DNA of 64,000 bases from Porphyrobacter sp. (GCA_017744315.1 JAGIBN010000003.1:434001-498000); one strand, 5' to 3'. Positions 54,873-63,550 are shown, numbered from the stretch's first letter. Notes: generated by a model from the letters alone, not told the origin. Numbers and translations: made by a program.

Positions 54873-56069
54873 GTGGGAGCCATCTATCCGCTGAATCGCC
54901 GCGCCCTGTTGGGTGGCCTGGCCGCTACCGGCGGACTGGGCCTCGCCGGATGCACGACTGCCGCAGCCGGCAGCGGCGCATTGGCGGTCCGTCCGACTGG
55001 GCCGTCGCTCAAGCTCGCGCCCTTGCGCGCCGAGATGGAGCGCGTGTTCGATATCTCGGTGTGCCTTCGCCCGTTTCGTCCGGCGGGCCCCCGGCTCGAT
55101 GCCGAGCAGGTGGGCGACAAGCTCGTGGTCCATAACTATGGCCATGGCGGCAGCGGTTGGTCGCTGTCCTGGGGATCGAGCGCCATTGCGGTGAGCAAGG
55201 CGATGGCCGGTTCGCCAGCGTCCGTCGCGGTACTCGGCTGCGGGCCGCTCGGCATGACTTCCGCGGTTCTCGCCCAGTCGGCGGGCGCCAAGGTGACGAT
55301 CTACGCGCGTGAGACGATGCCGGACGTGCCCTCCATTCGCGCTACGGGTTCGTTCACCCCCGATTCGCGCATCGCGCTGGCCGATCACGTCGACCCTGGT
55401 TTTCCCGACCTGTGGGAGCGAATGGCGCGGACTTCGTTCAAGCGGTTCGGCTCGCTGCTGGGCCTCGCAGGCGATCCAGTGCGCTGGATCGACCGCTATC
55501 TGGTGTCCGACGGCCCGCCCGCCCCGCCACGCCAGCATGGACCGGACGAGCTGGACTTCGCGTCTTACTTCTCGCGCCTGCACGATGTCTTTCCGCGCAC
55601 GGAAGCGCTGGCACCCGGCACCACCCCTTTCGGCGATGCCGTGGTCCGGCGCGACGCCAACATCATGTTCAACCTGGCGAGCTACACCCACACCCTGCTC
55701 ACCGCTTTTCGCGGCGCGGGCGGGCGGATCGAACGGCGCGAGTTCCACACCCCTGCCGACTTGGCCGCGCTGTCTGAGACCGTCGTCATCAACTGCACCG
55801 GACTGGGGGCCAGGGCGTTGTTCGGCGATCAGACAATGGTCCCGGTCCGCGGCCAGATTGCCTGGCTGATCCCGCAGCGGGAGTTCGACTACGGGGTGGC
55901 CTATCGCGGCGTGAACGTCGTCCCGCGAACCGACGGAATCTGCGTCCAGGCGGTCTCGGGTGGCGACATGCGGGGTTATGGTGACGACAGTCTGGAGCCG
56001 AACCGTCAGGAGGCAGCAGAAGCGATCGCCTCACTGGCCTCGCTCTATGAGAGATTTGGCCAGGCCTGA
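54873..56069 (+). CDS. FAD-dependent oxidoreductase, DAO family, exported
   Basis: A 398-residue protein. The N-terminus NRRALLGGLAATGGLGLAGC has a twin-arginine-like pair and a lipobox (LAGC), so it is probably exported as a lipoprotein. A Rossmann-type start follows later as VAVLGCGPLGMTSAVLAQ. GHGGSGWSLSWGSS and the end RGQIAWLIP with VVPRTDGICVQAVSGGD are typical of D-amino-acid oxidase relatives. The start is GTG 54873. The FAD motif is unusually far from the N-terminus (about 115), as in eukaryote-type DAOs. The substrate is unknown. Confidence 0.82.
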   Translation: MGAIYPLNRRALLGGLAATGGLGLAGCTTAAAGSGALAVRPTGPSLKLAPLRAEMERVFDISVCLRPFRPAGPRLDAEQVGDKLVVHNYGHGGSGWSLSWGSSAIAVSKAMAGSPASVAVLGCGPLGMTSAVLAQSAGAKVTIYARETMPDVPSIRATGSFTPDSRIALADHVDPGFPDLWERMARTSFKRFGSLLGLAGDPVRWIDRYLVSDGPPAPPRQHGPDELDFASYFSRLHDVFPRTEALAPGTTPFGDAVVRRDANIMFNLASYTHTLLTAFRGAGGRIERREFHTPADLAALSETVVINCTGLGARALFGDQTMVPVRGQIAWLIPQREFDYGVAYRGVNVVPRTDGICVQAVSGGDMRGYGDDSLEPNRQEAAEAIASLASLYERFGQA

Positions 56070-56089
56070 GAGCAGTGTGGCCCACAGCA

Positions 56090-56117
56090 AAAGGGGCCCG
56101 CAGATGCGGACCCCTTT
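56090..56117. terminator. bidirectional intrinsic terminator
   Basis: AAAGGGG..CCGCA pairs with TGCGG..CCCCTTT around a two-base loop, with A-run and T-run on either side, so it can end transcription in both directions. It lies between the convergent DAO-family gene and the BON-domain gene. Confidence 0.75.
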
Positions 56118-56138
56118 CTCGGCATGCTGGGATGGCCC

Positions 56139-56939
56139 CTAGCTGCTGATTGTGTCGCTACTGTTATTGCGATCCCAGGCGCTCGGTTGTTCGACACGCA
56201 GGTTGTTCTGCACGTTGCGTACGCCCGAGAGGTCTTCCACGCACTCTTCCGCGCGGCGCTTCTGGGCACGGCTCGGTACCGTGCCGTCGAGCGTGACATC
56301 GCCTCCGCTGACCGTGACCTGGACCTTGCTGGCATCGACGCCCCAATCCTCGGTCAGTTCGTCGTTGACGTCCTCGAGGATGCGCTCGTCGGAACGGGTG
56401 TACCCGGCAGGGCCGCGACCGCGGTGATCGTAGAGTTCGCGGCGGCGGCTGGCGGCTTCGTCTCCGAACCAACTGGCGACCTCATCGCTCGCCCGGTCGA
56501 ACCAGCCCCGTTCGTTCGGGTCACTCGAATGCCGCGATTCGCGCCATTCTCCGCGGCCCGCCGCAAGCTGGCTGCCGGCACCGTAGCGGCCCGAGCGCGC
56601 TCCGCTGAAGTCGCGGCCGCCGAAGTCGTCTGCGGTAAAGCTGTCGAAATTGCCGGCCGTTTCGCGATACCTGCCCCGGCCATAACGGCTGGCTTCGGCA
56701 CCGCGGCGCTTGTCCTGGTGGCTCCAGTCGCTGCCAAAGTGCTGGTCCGGACGGGAGGACCTGCCATAGTCCTCTTCGCGCCGGGAGTCGCCGAACTGGC
56801 TGTAATTGCGCTCTTCGTCGAGCCAGGAGCGGTTGGTGTTGTCGAACTGTTCGGCCTGACGGCTGTAGTTGCGGTCGCGGTCGTAGCGGTCGCGTTCGTG
56901 TCGGTCTCGTGAGCCGCGGCGATAGGACTGGTCTGCCAT
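56139..56939 (-). CDS. BON-domain protein with charged low-complexity N-terminus
   Basis: A 266-residue protein. The first 60 residues are rich in Arg, Asp, Tyr and Asn (RRGSRDRHERDRYDRDRNYS), likely disordered. The central part has NERGWFDRASDEVASWFGDE, the sequence often called the SWFGDEAA motif. A single BON domain ends it (about 190-255: ASKVQVTVSGGDVTLDGTVP). BON domains bind membranes or ligands, but there is no signal peptide here, so it may be cytosolic. Homologs in alphaproteobacteria are often stress induced, though no EcfG site was found here. Confidence 0.85.
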   Translation of the reverse strand: MADQSYRRGSRDRHERDRYDRDRNYSRQAEQFDNTNRSWLDEERNYSQFGDSRREEDYGRSSRPDQHFGSDWSHQDKRRGAEASRYGRGRYRETAGNFDSFTADDFGGRDFSGARSGRYGAGSQLAAGRGEWRESRHSSDPNERGWFDRASDEVASWFGDEAASRRRELYDHRGRGPAGYTRSDERILEDVNDELTEDWGVDASKVQVTVSGGDVTLDGTVPSRAQKRRAEECVEDLSGVRNVQNNLRVEQPSAWDRNNSSDTISS

Positions 56940-57173
56940 GGGATTGCATCCTCAAGAACTGCCGAAGAAGACGGGCGGCGTGCGGCTCGGCAGGACTCCG
57001 CATTGCGCCGTTTCGCCAAAAGCGAAGGAACGAAGCCACAACGGGCAGACTGGGCAGGGCGTTTCGCTGTCCGGCGCACGCCCGCGGCGCTCTGGCGCAA
57101 GGCCGGGCGTCGATGGGAGGGTTTGCTCAGCCAGGCTGGGGAACCGACGAGGCGAGGCTGCGATAGCTTCCGC

Positions 57174-59633
57174 ATGAGCGCTTCTCAGGTCCCTCCCGAA
57201 CTGGCCCAGTGGTTTTCCGACCGGGGTTGGCGTGTGCGCCGGCATCAGGCTGAGATGCTGACGGCGAGCGATGCGGGGAAGCATGCCCTGCTCGTCGCCG
57301 ACACCGGGGCCGGCAAGACGCTGGCCGGTTTCCTGCCCACTCTGGCGGATTTCTGCCCCAGCAGTGGGGAGACGCCACCAGAGGGCCTGCACACGCTCTA
57401 CGTCTCGCCGTTGAAGGCACTGGCGCATGACGTGCAACGGAACCTCCTGACCCCCGTCGAGGAGATTGGCCTGCCGATCCGGATCGAGACCCGCAGCGGC
57501 GATACGCCTTCGGACCGCAAGAAGCGCCAACGCAGCCGGCCTCCGCATGTCCTGCTGACAACGCCCGAATCGCTTTCACTCCTGCTTAGCTATCCCGATA
57601 GCGCCGAACTCTTCGCTGGCCTCAAGCGAGTGGTCATCGATGAAGTCCACGCCTTCGCCACGGGCAAGCGGGGCGACTTGCTGGCGCTGGCACTCGGCCG
57701 GTTGCAGGCGATTGCCCCGGACCTGCGCCGAACTGCCCTATCGGCCACGGTTGCCGATCCGGAGGGCTTCCGCGCCTGGCTGGCGCCGTGGGGCGAGATC
57801 GATGCGGTCGAACTCGTCGAGGGCGAGCGCGGCGCACCGCCTGAGGTCGAGATTCTCCTGCCGGAGGATGCGAGCGTTCCCTGGGGCGGTCATGCGGCCA
57901 TCTGGGCCATCCCCCAGCTCTATGACGTTATCCGGCACAACCGCACCACGCTGGTCTTCACCAACACCCGCTTCCTGGCCGAGTACATCTTCCAGGAGCT
58001 GTGGGACGCGAACGAGGACAACCTGCCGATCGCGATCCATCACGGGTCGCTGTCGAAAGAGGCGCGGCGCAAGGTCGAAGGCGCGATGGCGCGGGGCGAT
58101 CTGCGGGCGCTTGTGGCGACCGCCAGCCTCGATCTGGGGGTCGACTGGGGCGACATCGACTGCGTGGTCCAGATGGGCGCTCCAAAGGGCTCCTCGCGCC
58201 TCCTGCAGCGTATTGGGCGCGCCAATCATCGACTCGATCAGCCGAGCCGGGCGTTGCTGGTTCCCGGCAACCGGTTCGAGTTCCTCGAGGCCCAGGCCGC
58301 CAAGGACGCGGTCGACCAGGGTCAGCGTGATGGAGAGGACTTCCGTCCGGGCGGACTCGATGTTTTGGCTCAGCACGTCATGGCCTGCGCTTGCGCCGGG
58401 CCTTTCCACGAACAGGCGTTGCTGGCCGAGGTGCGATCGAGTCTGGCTTATGCGTGGATCGACGACACGGTGTGGGAGCGAGTGCTCACGTTTGTCGCCA
58501 CTGGAGGATACGCGCTCCGGGCCTACGACAAGTTCAAGCGGATCACGCGCGACGATGACGGAAGCTGGCGGCTGACTCATCCCGAGCACGCCCAGCGGCA
58601 CCGGATGAATGCGGGGATCATCGTCGATTCGGAGATGATCGAGATCCGTTTCCGCAACGGGCGGGCGCTAGGCAAGGTCGAGGAGCAGTTCGCGGCCTCG
58701 CTGCGGACCGGAGATACCTTTCGCTTTGCCGGCATGGACCTGGAGGTCGAAAGCCTGCGCGATCTCGACCTGATCGTGCGGGCTGCGCGAAAGTCGGCGA
58801 CCATCCCAAGCTATATGGGCCTTCGCTTGCCTCTGACCACGCACCTGGCGGATCGGGTGCGGGGGATACTGGTCGACCGCGCAGGTTGGGCGCGTTTCCC
58901 GGACGATGTGCGCGAGTGGCTGGAAGTGCAGGACTGGCGCTCGCAATTGCCGGGGCCCGAGAACCTGCTGGTGGAGAGCTTCCCCCACGCGAAACGCCAC
59001 TACACGGTCTATTACACCTTCACCGGATGGAACGCGAACCAGTCGCTGGGCATGCTGATCACCAAGCGGATGGAGCAGCGAGGCCTGTTGCCTGGCGGGT
59101 TTGTCGCAAACGACTATTCGCTTGCGGTTTGGGGTTTGAAGCCGGTTATCGATCCGGCGCCGCTCCTGTCACCCGATATCCTGACGCATGAGTTCATGGA
59201 CTGGGTCCAGGAATCACACCTGCTGCGTCGTGCCTTTCGGGAGGTCGCGGTGATCTCTGGTTTGGTCGAGCGGCAGCATCCCGGAAAGCGCAAGAGCGGC
59301 AAGCAGGTCACCTTCTCGACCGACCTGATCTACGATGTTTTGCGCAAATATGAGCCCGACCACTTGCTCATCGAGGCGGCCTGGGCTGACGCGCGGGCGC
59401 GAATGACTGACATCGGTCGGCTGGGCGATCTGCTCGACACCGCGGCGGAGCGGTTGGTCCACGTCGAGCTTGAGCGAGTCAGTCCGCTCGCGGTTCCGGT
59501 TATGGTGATGATCGGCCGGGAGAGCGTACCGCAGGGCGCTGTCGATGACGAACTCCTGCTCGAGGCCGAAGCGCTTTCCGGAGTGGCGATGGGCGCCGGC
59601 CGGCAAGCGGAGGTGACCGAAGAGTGGGACTAA
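57174..59633 (+). CDS. ligase-associated DNA-damage-response DEXH helicase (Lhr-like)
   Basis: An 819-residue superfamily 2 helicase. Walker A is ADTGAGKT (42-49), the DEVH box is at 156-159, LSATVADPEGFR is motif III, and RIGRANHR is motif VI. The C-terminal domain matches the Lhr core. This layout fits the 'ligase-associated DEXH box helicase' family, normally encoded near an ATP-dependent DNA ligase and a phosphoesterase, but neither is within the window. Start at ATG 57174, though the frame is open from 57003. The 3' end overlaps the convergent exbD gene by four bases. Confidence 0.9.
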   Translation: MSASQVPPELAQWFSDRGWRVRRHQAEMLTASDAGKHALLVADTGAGKTLAGFLPTLADFCPSSGETPPEGLHTLYVSPLKALAHDVQRNLLTPVEEIGLPIRIETRSGDTPSDRKKRQRSRPPHVLLTTPESLSLLLSYPDSAELFAGLKRVVIDEVHAFATGKRGDLLALALGRLQAIAPDLRRTALSATVADPEGFRAWLAPWGEIDAVELVEGERGAPPEVEILLPEDASVPWGGHAAIWAIPQLYDVIRHNRTTLVFTNTRFLAEYIFQELWDANEDNLPIAIHHGSLSKEARRKVEGAMARGDLRALVATASLDLGVDWGDIDCVVQMGAPKGSSRLLQRIGRANHRLDQPSRALLVPGNRFEFLEAQAAKDAVDQGQRDGEDFRPGGLDVLAQHVMACACAGPFHEQALLAEVRSSLAYAWIDDTVWERVLTFVATGGYALRAYDKFKRITRDDDGSWRLTHPEHAQRHRMNAGIIVDSEMIEIRFRNGRALGKVEEQFAASLRTGDTFRFAGMDLEVESLRDLDLIVRAARKSATIPSYMGLRLPLTTHLADRVRGILVDRAGWARFPDDVREWLEVQDWRSQLPGPENLLVESFPHAKRHYTVYYTFTGWNANQSLGMLITKRMEQRGLLPGGFVANDYSLAVWGLKPVIDPAPLLSPDILTHEFMDWVQESHLLRRAFREVAVISGLVERQHPGKRKSGKQVTFSTDLIYDVLRKYEPDHLLIEAAWADARARMTDIGRLGDLLDTAAERLVHVELERVSPLAVPVMVMIGRESVPQGAVDDELLLEAEALSGVAMGAGRQAEVTEEWD

Positions 59634-60061
59634 TGGGCGCGGGCGAAGGTTCGGTATTTTTCGTTGTCGACAAACCCGAACTTGGTCACGCCCGAAGCCT
59701 TCACGATCTGCAGCACACGGGCGGAGGCGCTGTAGCTGGCATCGGCGTTAGGCCGGAACTGCACTTCGGGTTCAGGCTTCATCGTGCGTACCTGCCCCAG
59801 CAGTGAGGCGAGGGCGGCTTCGTTTATGGAGCTGCCGTTCCAGAACAGGGTACCATCCGCTGTGATTTCGAGAAGATTGCTGATTGGCTTGGGCTGAAGG
59901 TTTCTCACGTCTCCGGTGGGGAGGTCATAGTCCAACGAATGGGTTGCGACCGGGATCGTCAGCACGATCATAACCAGCAGCACCAGAAGGACGTCGATCA
60001 GCGGTGTCGTGTTGATCTCGCTCAGCGGTTCACGGGAACTTGAAGCGGCAGCGAAGCTCAT
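59630..60061 (-). CDS. ExbD/TolR-family biopolymer transporter, third copy
   Basis: A 143-residue protein from ATG 60061, with GGGGAG 7 bases before it; a second ATG (60085) adds eight residues. One helix (about 20-40, TTPLIDVLLVLLVMIVLTIP) contains the proton-relay Asp in PLIDV. The periplasmic domain ends in KASGVTKFGFVDNEKY, very like the copy at 60621-61052. It is separated from the main tonB cluster by a strong terminator and an unknown gene, and a TATACT -10-like box precedes it, so it may be made independently. Confidence 0.9.
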   Translation of the reverse strand: MSFAAASSSREPLSEINTTPLIDVLLVLLVMIVLTIPVATHSLDYDLPTGDVRNLQPKPISNLLEITADGTLFWNGSSINEAALASLLGQVRTMKPEPEVQFRPNADASYSASARVLQIVKASGVTKFGFVDNEKYRTFARAH

Positions 60062-60088
60062 GGCGTTCTCCCCTTCGGTGATCATGAT

Positions 60089-60094
60089 AGTATA
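60089..60094 (-). promoter_or_regulatory. possible -10 box for the third exbD
   Basis: On the minus strand the sequence reads TATACT within a locally AT-rich stretch, 27 bases before the ATG. A matching -35 box at 17 bases is not evident (TTGCCT is 20 bases away), so only a weak case exists. Confidence 0.35.
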
Positions 60095-60155
60095 ACATCA
60101 CAGATATGAGCCTTAGGCAAGTTTCTGATGCAGCTTTCGAAGGAAGGCGGCCGAG

Positions 60156-60494
60156 CTAAAGCGAGTCGGGTGTTTCGTTGAGAACTCGCTGGATCGCCGG
60201 ATCGGATCGATAGCTTCTGCGGAGGCGCTTTTCGTCGCGGGAAAGGTGATCGCAGCGCAACTTGCGGACGGCTTTCGCCAGTTCTGCCGCGCATTCGCGA
60301 TCGTACGGCTCTTCGCCAAGAAAGTGTTGGCAGGCTGCGCGGCGATCGAAGAACTCGGTAATTTCTCTAGGCTGTTGGACGGTATTAGCGTTTGGCTGTC
60401 CTGCGCCATGGACCTCAGCCGCCAGCAAGATGACCGCCGGGCTAAACAGGATGGGGATCACGTATGAGGCTCCGAGAGAGGCAGGTTCTGCCAC
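60156..60494 (-). CDS. secreted protein of unknown function between exbD copies
   Basis: A 112-residue protein. The first 30 residues include a hydrophobic stretch VIPILFSPAVILLAAEVHGAG that looks like a signal peptide; a GTG at 60461 would give a more usual length. The mature part has FFDRRAACQHFLGEEPYD, then AAELAKAVRKLRCDHLSRDEKRL, with two cysteines likely to form a disulfide. I recognise no Pfam family. It lies between a terminator and the third exbD gene, so perhaps it is an accessory of that ExbD; not established. Confidence 0.65.
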   Translation of the reverse strand: MAEPASLGASYVIPILFSPAVILLAAEVHGAGQPNANTVQQPREITEFFDRRAACQHFLGEEPYDRECAAELAKAVRKLRCDHLSRDEKRLRRSYRSDPAIQRVLNETPDSL

Positions 60495-60559
60495 TCGCTC
60501 GGTCCATTCCAGATCGTGCCTCAGATCGCCATCGGCGAATCTACCTAGGCCCCAATAGA

Positions 60560-60587
60560 AAAAGGGGCGGATCGCTCCGCCCCTTTT
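60560..60587 (-). terminator. intrinsic terminator of the tonB-exbB-exbD-exbD operon
   Basis: A perfect 12-base stem, AAAAGGGGCGGA/TCCGCCCCTTTT with a four-base loop, has A and T runs at both sides. It lies 34 bases past the exbD stop. Confidence 0.85.
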
Positions 60588-60620
60588 CCCGTCCAGTGTG
60601 ACTGGTTGCGCCGTGAGACG

Positions 60621-61052
60621 CTACTTTCCGAAGACCCGGTACTTGTCGTTGCCGACGAAGCCGAACTTGGTCACGCCCGAAGCCTTGATGATGTTCAGCA
60701 CTTTGGCCGACAGATCGTAGCTAGCCAGGGCTTCCGGTTCGAACTGCAGTTCCGGCTCCACCGCGAAGGTGCGCGAGGTCTGCAGGTTCGAAACCAACTC
60801 ACCCTGATTGATCGGCGTACCGTTCCACAGGATCTCGTTGGCCGGCGTCAGAACGATCTTGTTCTTGACCGGATCGACCGGCGGCGGAACGTCATTCGGA
60901 TTCGGCACCGGCAAGTCGATATCGACCGAGTGGGTCGCTACCGGAATGGACATGATGAAACAGATGAGGAGCACGAGCAGGACGTCGATCAACGGCGTCA
61001 TGTTCATTTCCATCATCGGTGCGCCGTCGTCTTTGCCGCCGGACATCGCCAT
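60621..61052 (-). CDS. exbD: ExbD/TolR-family biopolymer transporter, second copy
   Basis: A 143-residue protein. The N-terminus is short, the helix TPLIDVLLVLLICFIMSIP holds the conserved Asp, and the periplasmic domain has NPNDVPPPVDPVKNKIVL with a proline-rich insert, ending KASGVTKFGFVGNDKY. The paralog at 59630-60061 shares this end closely. It follows the first exbD by 44 bases and is the last gene before a strong terminator. Confidence 0.92.
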   Translation of the reverse strand: MAMSGGKDDGAPMMEMNMTPLIDVLLVLLICFIMSIPVATHSVDIDLPVPNPNDVPPPVDPVKNKIVLTPANEILWNGTPINQGELVSNLQTSRTFAVEPELQFEPEALASYDLSAKVLNIIKASGVTKFGFVGNDKYRVFGK

Positions 61053-61096
61053 GTGAACTTACTCCTTGAATTCCACTCACCCGTCGGTCCGACGCC

Positions 61097-61633
61097 TTAG
61101 GCGTTCGGATCGACCGGGTTGGAGATGAAGCCGACGGTCGGGTAACCGGCCGCCTGGATGTTGTAGATCGCACCCGCCACACAGCGCCAAGGCGTGTTCA
61201 CGTCAGCGCGAATGTGAACCTGCGGAATCGTCTCGGGATTGGCGACGAGCGCCTCGATCCCGCCAGCCCGCTGCACGATTGCATCGAGGCGCTTGAATGC
61301 CTCGTCGTACAGTTCGGTCGAATCCACCGGCGTGGTGTTGTTGAAGAACACCCGGCATTCACCACCACGATACGCGCCGGTGTAGTTCGTGCGGATCGTG
61401 CTCGGAGTCCGGCCGGACTCGTCGGTCGTCGTAACCGTCAGGAGCAGGTTTTCGACCTTGTCCTTCGATTCGACCGACTCGAAGATCGGGAGCTCAAGCT
61501 TCTCGACCGTCTGCATGGCGACCGGAACCGCAATAAGGAAGATGATCAGCATAACCAGCATCACGTCCACGAGGGGCGTGGTGTTGATGTCTGACATCGG
61601 CGTTTCTGTGCCGCCGCCTACCGCCATTGCCAT
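61097..61633 (-). CDS. exbD: ExbD/TolR-family biopolymer transporter, first copy
   Basis: A 178-residue protein. It has MSDINTTPLVDVMLVMLIIF with the helix Asp, and a longer periplasmic domain than usual (about 130 residues) with an insert rich in Thr (TTDESGRTPSTIRTNYTG). The end HIRADVNTPWRCVAGAIYNIQ is typical of ExbD. With ExbB it channels protons to energise TonB. It lies 83 bases after exbB. Confidence 0.93.
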   Translation of the reverse strand: MAMAVGGGTETPMSDINTTPLVDVMLVMLIIFLIAVPVAMQTVEKLELPIFESVESKDKVENLLLTVTTTDESGRTPSTIRTNYTGAYRGGECRVFFNNTTPVDSTELYDEAFKRLDAIVQRAGGIEALVANPETIPQVHIRADVNTPWRCVAGAIYNIQAAGYPTVGFISNPVDPNA

Positions 61634-61716
61634 CGTTTTAGTCCTATCTCAGTATCGGTTAGAAGGGCGGGCGGCCCGCATGCCAGGACCCGCCCCTCCC
61701 ATTACTTACGTCAGGC

Positions 61717-62502
61717 TCAGGCCTTGGTGGTCGCAGCCGGAGCGGCCGGACGGGCAGCAGCCGGAGCGGCAGCCTTCGCCGGAGCAGCAGCGGCCAGGGC
61801 CGGCTTCACCGCACCACGCGAGGTGATGTTGGCGAGCAGGTCGGTCGAGAAGCCCGCGAGGAGCTCAGCGATCCGCTTGTTGCGGCTCTGCAGCCAGTTG
61901 TAGGCCAGCACCGCCGGAACGGCGACGAGCAGACCGATGGCGGTCATGATCAGCGCTTCACCGACCGGACCCGCGACCTTGTCGATCGAGGCCGAACCGG
62001 CGATGCCGATGTTGATGAGCGCGCGGTAGATGCCGATAACGGTACCGAGCAGACCAACGAACGGCGCGGTCGCACCGACGGTGGCGAGGAACGGCAGGCC
62101 GCTGGCGAGGCGAGCGTTGATCGAGTTCTCAGAGCGATCGAGCGAGCCGTGCAGCCAGTCGTGCGCTTCGAGCGAGTCGGTCATCTTGGTGTGCTGACCT
62201 TCAGCGGCAAGGCCGTCGTCGACGAGCTGGCGCCAAGCGCTGTTCTTGTCGAGCTTCGAAGCACCCTCAGCCAGGGTGTTCGCGCGCCAGAAGTTGCCAC
62301 GGATGTGCTTGTACTGGCTCAGAATGCGGTTCTGCTCCAGCAGCTTGGTGATCAGGATGTAGAACGATCCGACCGACATGATCACGAGAACCGTGAGAAT
62401 GGACCATGCGATCGCACCGCCCTGGTGCATGGCTTCCATGAAGCCGAACTTGGTCTGCGGAGCCGCTTCGCCGGCGGCCGCGGCCAGGATGTCAATAAGC
62501 AT
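61717..62502 (-). CDS. exbB: ExbB/TolQ/MotA-family proton channel
   Basis: A 261-residue inner-membrane protein with three helices: about 28-52 (AIAWSILTVLVIMSVGSFYIL), 135-160 (GLPFLATVGATAPFVGLLGTVIG) and 175-200 (AGPVGEALIMTAIGLLVAVPAV). The last two carry the conserved T and polar residues of the proton channel. The C-terminus is low-complexity Ala/Pro. With ExbD it forms the pump for TonB. It lies between tonB and the first exbD. Confidence 0.94.
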   Translation of the reverse strand: MLIDILAAAAGEAAPQTKFGFMEAMHQGGAIAWSILTVLVIMSVGSFYILITKLLEQNRILSQYKHIRGNFWRANTLAEGASKLDKNSAWRQLVDDGLAAEGQHTKMTDSLEAHDWLHGSLDRSENSINARLASGLPFLATVGATAPFVGLLGTVIGIYRALINIGIAGSASIDKVAGPVGEALIMTAIGLLVAVPAVLAYNWLQSRNKRIAELLAGFSTDLLANITSRGAVKPALAAAAPAKAAAPAAARPAAPAATTKA

Positions 62503-62540
62503 GCGGGTATTCCTCTCTTAGAAAGATCTGAAAGCCGAAT

Positions 62541-63197
62541 TTATCTGCTCAGCTGATAGACGATGGTCGTCGACGCCTGGCCCGTGGTCGGGTTGCCGTC
62601 GTCATCCAATGCCGGGTTGTAGCGGGCGTAACGCGTCATGCCTTCGCAAGCCGCGTCATCGAGAACACTCGATCCGCTGGAGTTAGAAACGCTGCAGCTG
62701 GTCACGCGGCCGTTTGCGCCGATCGTGACCCTGACGCCGACGCGTCCTTCGGTTTCATCGCGGATGGCGCGAGCAGGATAGTTCTCCTGAATGCGCGCAG
62801 CCCAGCGATTTTGGCCGTCCGGAGTCGCGTTACGAGCCTGGGAAGGCGCGGGCGGCGGCGGCGGCGGAGCCGGCGGAGCAGCACGGGGTACCACAGGCGC
62901 CGGAGGCGGCGGCGTGGTTACCGTCTGAATCGGCGGCGGTGCGATCGCGATATTGATCGGCGGCGGCGGTGCTACCGGTGGCGGCGGCCGTACCTCATCT
63001 GGCGGCGGCGGCGGCGGTTCTTCCTCCGGCGGCGGCGGTTCCTCGATATCCACGGTCGTCACGCGTTCGACCAGCTTCTTAGCCGCAGAGTATGCAAGGC
63101 CCGTAATGAGCACATAGCCAAGAGCAACGTGGATAAGGGCAACGACGATGATAGCGACAATCTTGTTACCGCTCATCTGTTGGTCAGCGTAAGCCAT
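62541..63197 (-). CDS. tonB: TonB energy transducer
   Basis: A 218-residue protein. A single N-terminal helix (about 12-32, IVAIIVVALIHVALGYVLITG) has the His expected in TonB. A proline-rich periplasmic spacer follows (about 50-125, PPPPEEEPPPPPPDE). The C-terminal TonB_C domain (about 135-218) has VRVTIGANGRVTSC and ACEGMTRYARYNPALDDDG, ending VYQLSR. It transduces the ExbB-ExbD proton motive force to outer-membrane receptors. A Fur-box-like site lies 166 bases upstream. Confidence 0.95.
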   Translation of the reverse strand: MAYADQQMSGNKIVAIIVVALIHVALGYVLITGLAYSAAKKLVERVTTVDIEEPPPPEEEPPPPPPDEVRPPPPVAPPPPINIAIAPPPIQTVTTPPPPAPVVPRAAPPAPPPPPPAPSQARNATPDGQNRWAARIQENYPARAIRDETEGRVGVRVTIGANGRVTSCSVSNSSGSSVLDDAACEGMTRYARYNPALDDDGNPTTGQASTTIVYQLSR

Positions 63198-63362
63198 CCA
63201 GTCCCTTCACTCCGTTCGTAATTACACCGGACCGGGGCCCGGCACCGAAGAGAAACCTCCGGATCAGTAATCCGGGGGCTACCCCATAAAATTTCTACCG
63301 AAGGCCCCGTCGGCTGCGAAACCGATCCGGAAGGACATCCGGTAGAGCCAACGGAACCCTGT

Positions 63363-63377
63363 TGATTATCGTTCTCA
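63363..63377. promoter_or_regulatory. candidate Fur box upstream of tonB
   Basis: TGATTATCGTTCTCA matches the 7-1-7 Fur consensus TGATAAT-N-ATTATCA at 11 of 14 informative positions. It lies 166 bases before the tonB ATG. Iron control of tonB-exbB-exbD is usual in proteobacteria, but the same function in alphaproteobacteria may instead use Irr or RirA. Confidence 0.5.
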
Positions 63378-63385
63378 GGTCCCGG

Positions 63386-63423
63386 TTGCCCCAAGCCTTA
63401 ACCGCGAAGAAAGGCTTGGGCAA
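63386..63423. other. stable hairpin near the tonB promoter
   Basis: TTGCCCCAAGCCTT and AAGGCTTGGGCAA pair over 13 bases with one bulged C, around an 11-base loop. It adjoins the Fur-like box and could be a leader of the rightward gene or an attenuator. No family is recognised. Confidence 0.5.
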
Positions 63424-63550
63424 ACGCTTTGTCGGTTCACCTGCGATTCACGCGTTTACGGGTGGAAGATGGCTTGTGTCGAGAGTCATACCGGCCAATC
63501 ATAGGGTCGGCGCGCTTGGGGAAGTTCGCGGCGCGATTGGAGAATAGACG

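Larger units (their letters stand above)
63198..63550. other. 353-bp intergenic region upstream of tonB
   Basis: It separates divergent tonB and an exported protein gene. It holds a near-consensus Fur box (63363-63377) and a large hairpin (63386-63423). Between 63240 and 63300 are GC-rich palindromic stretches such as CGGATCAGTAATCCG. No ORF with coding character was seen. Confidence 0.5.
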
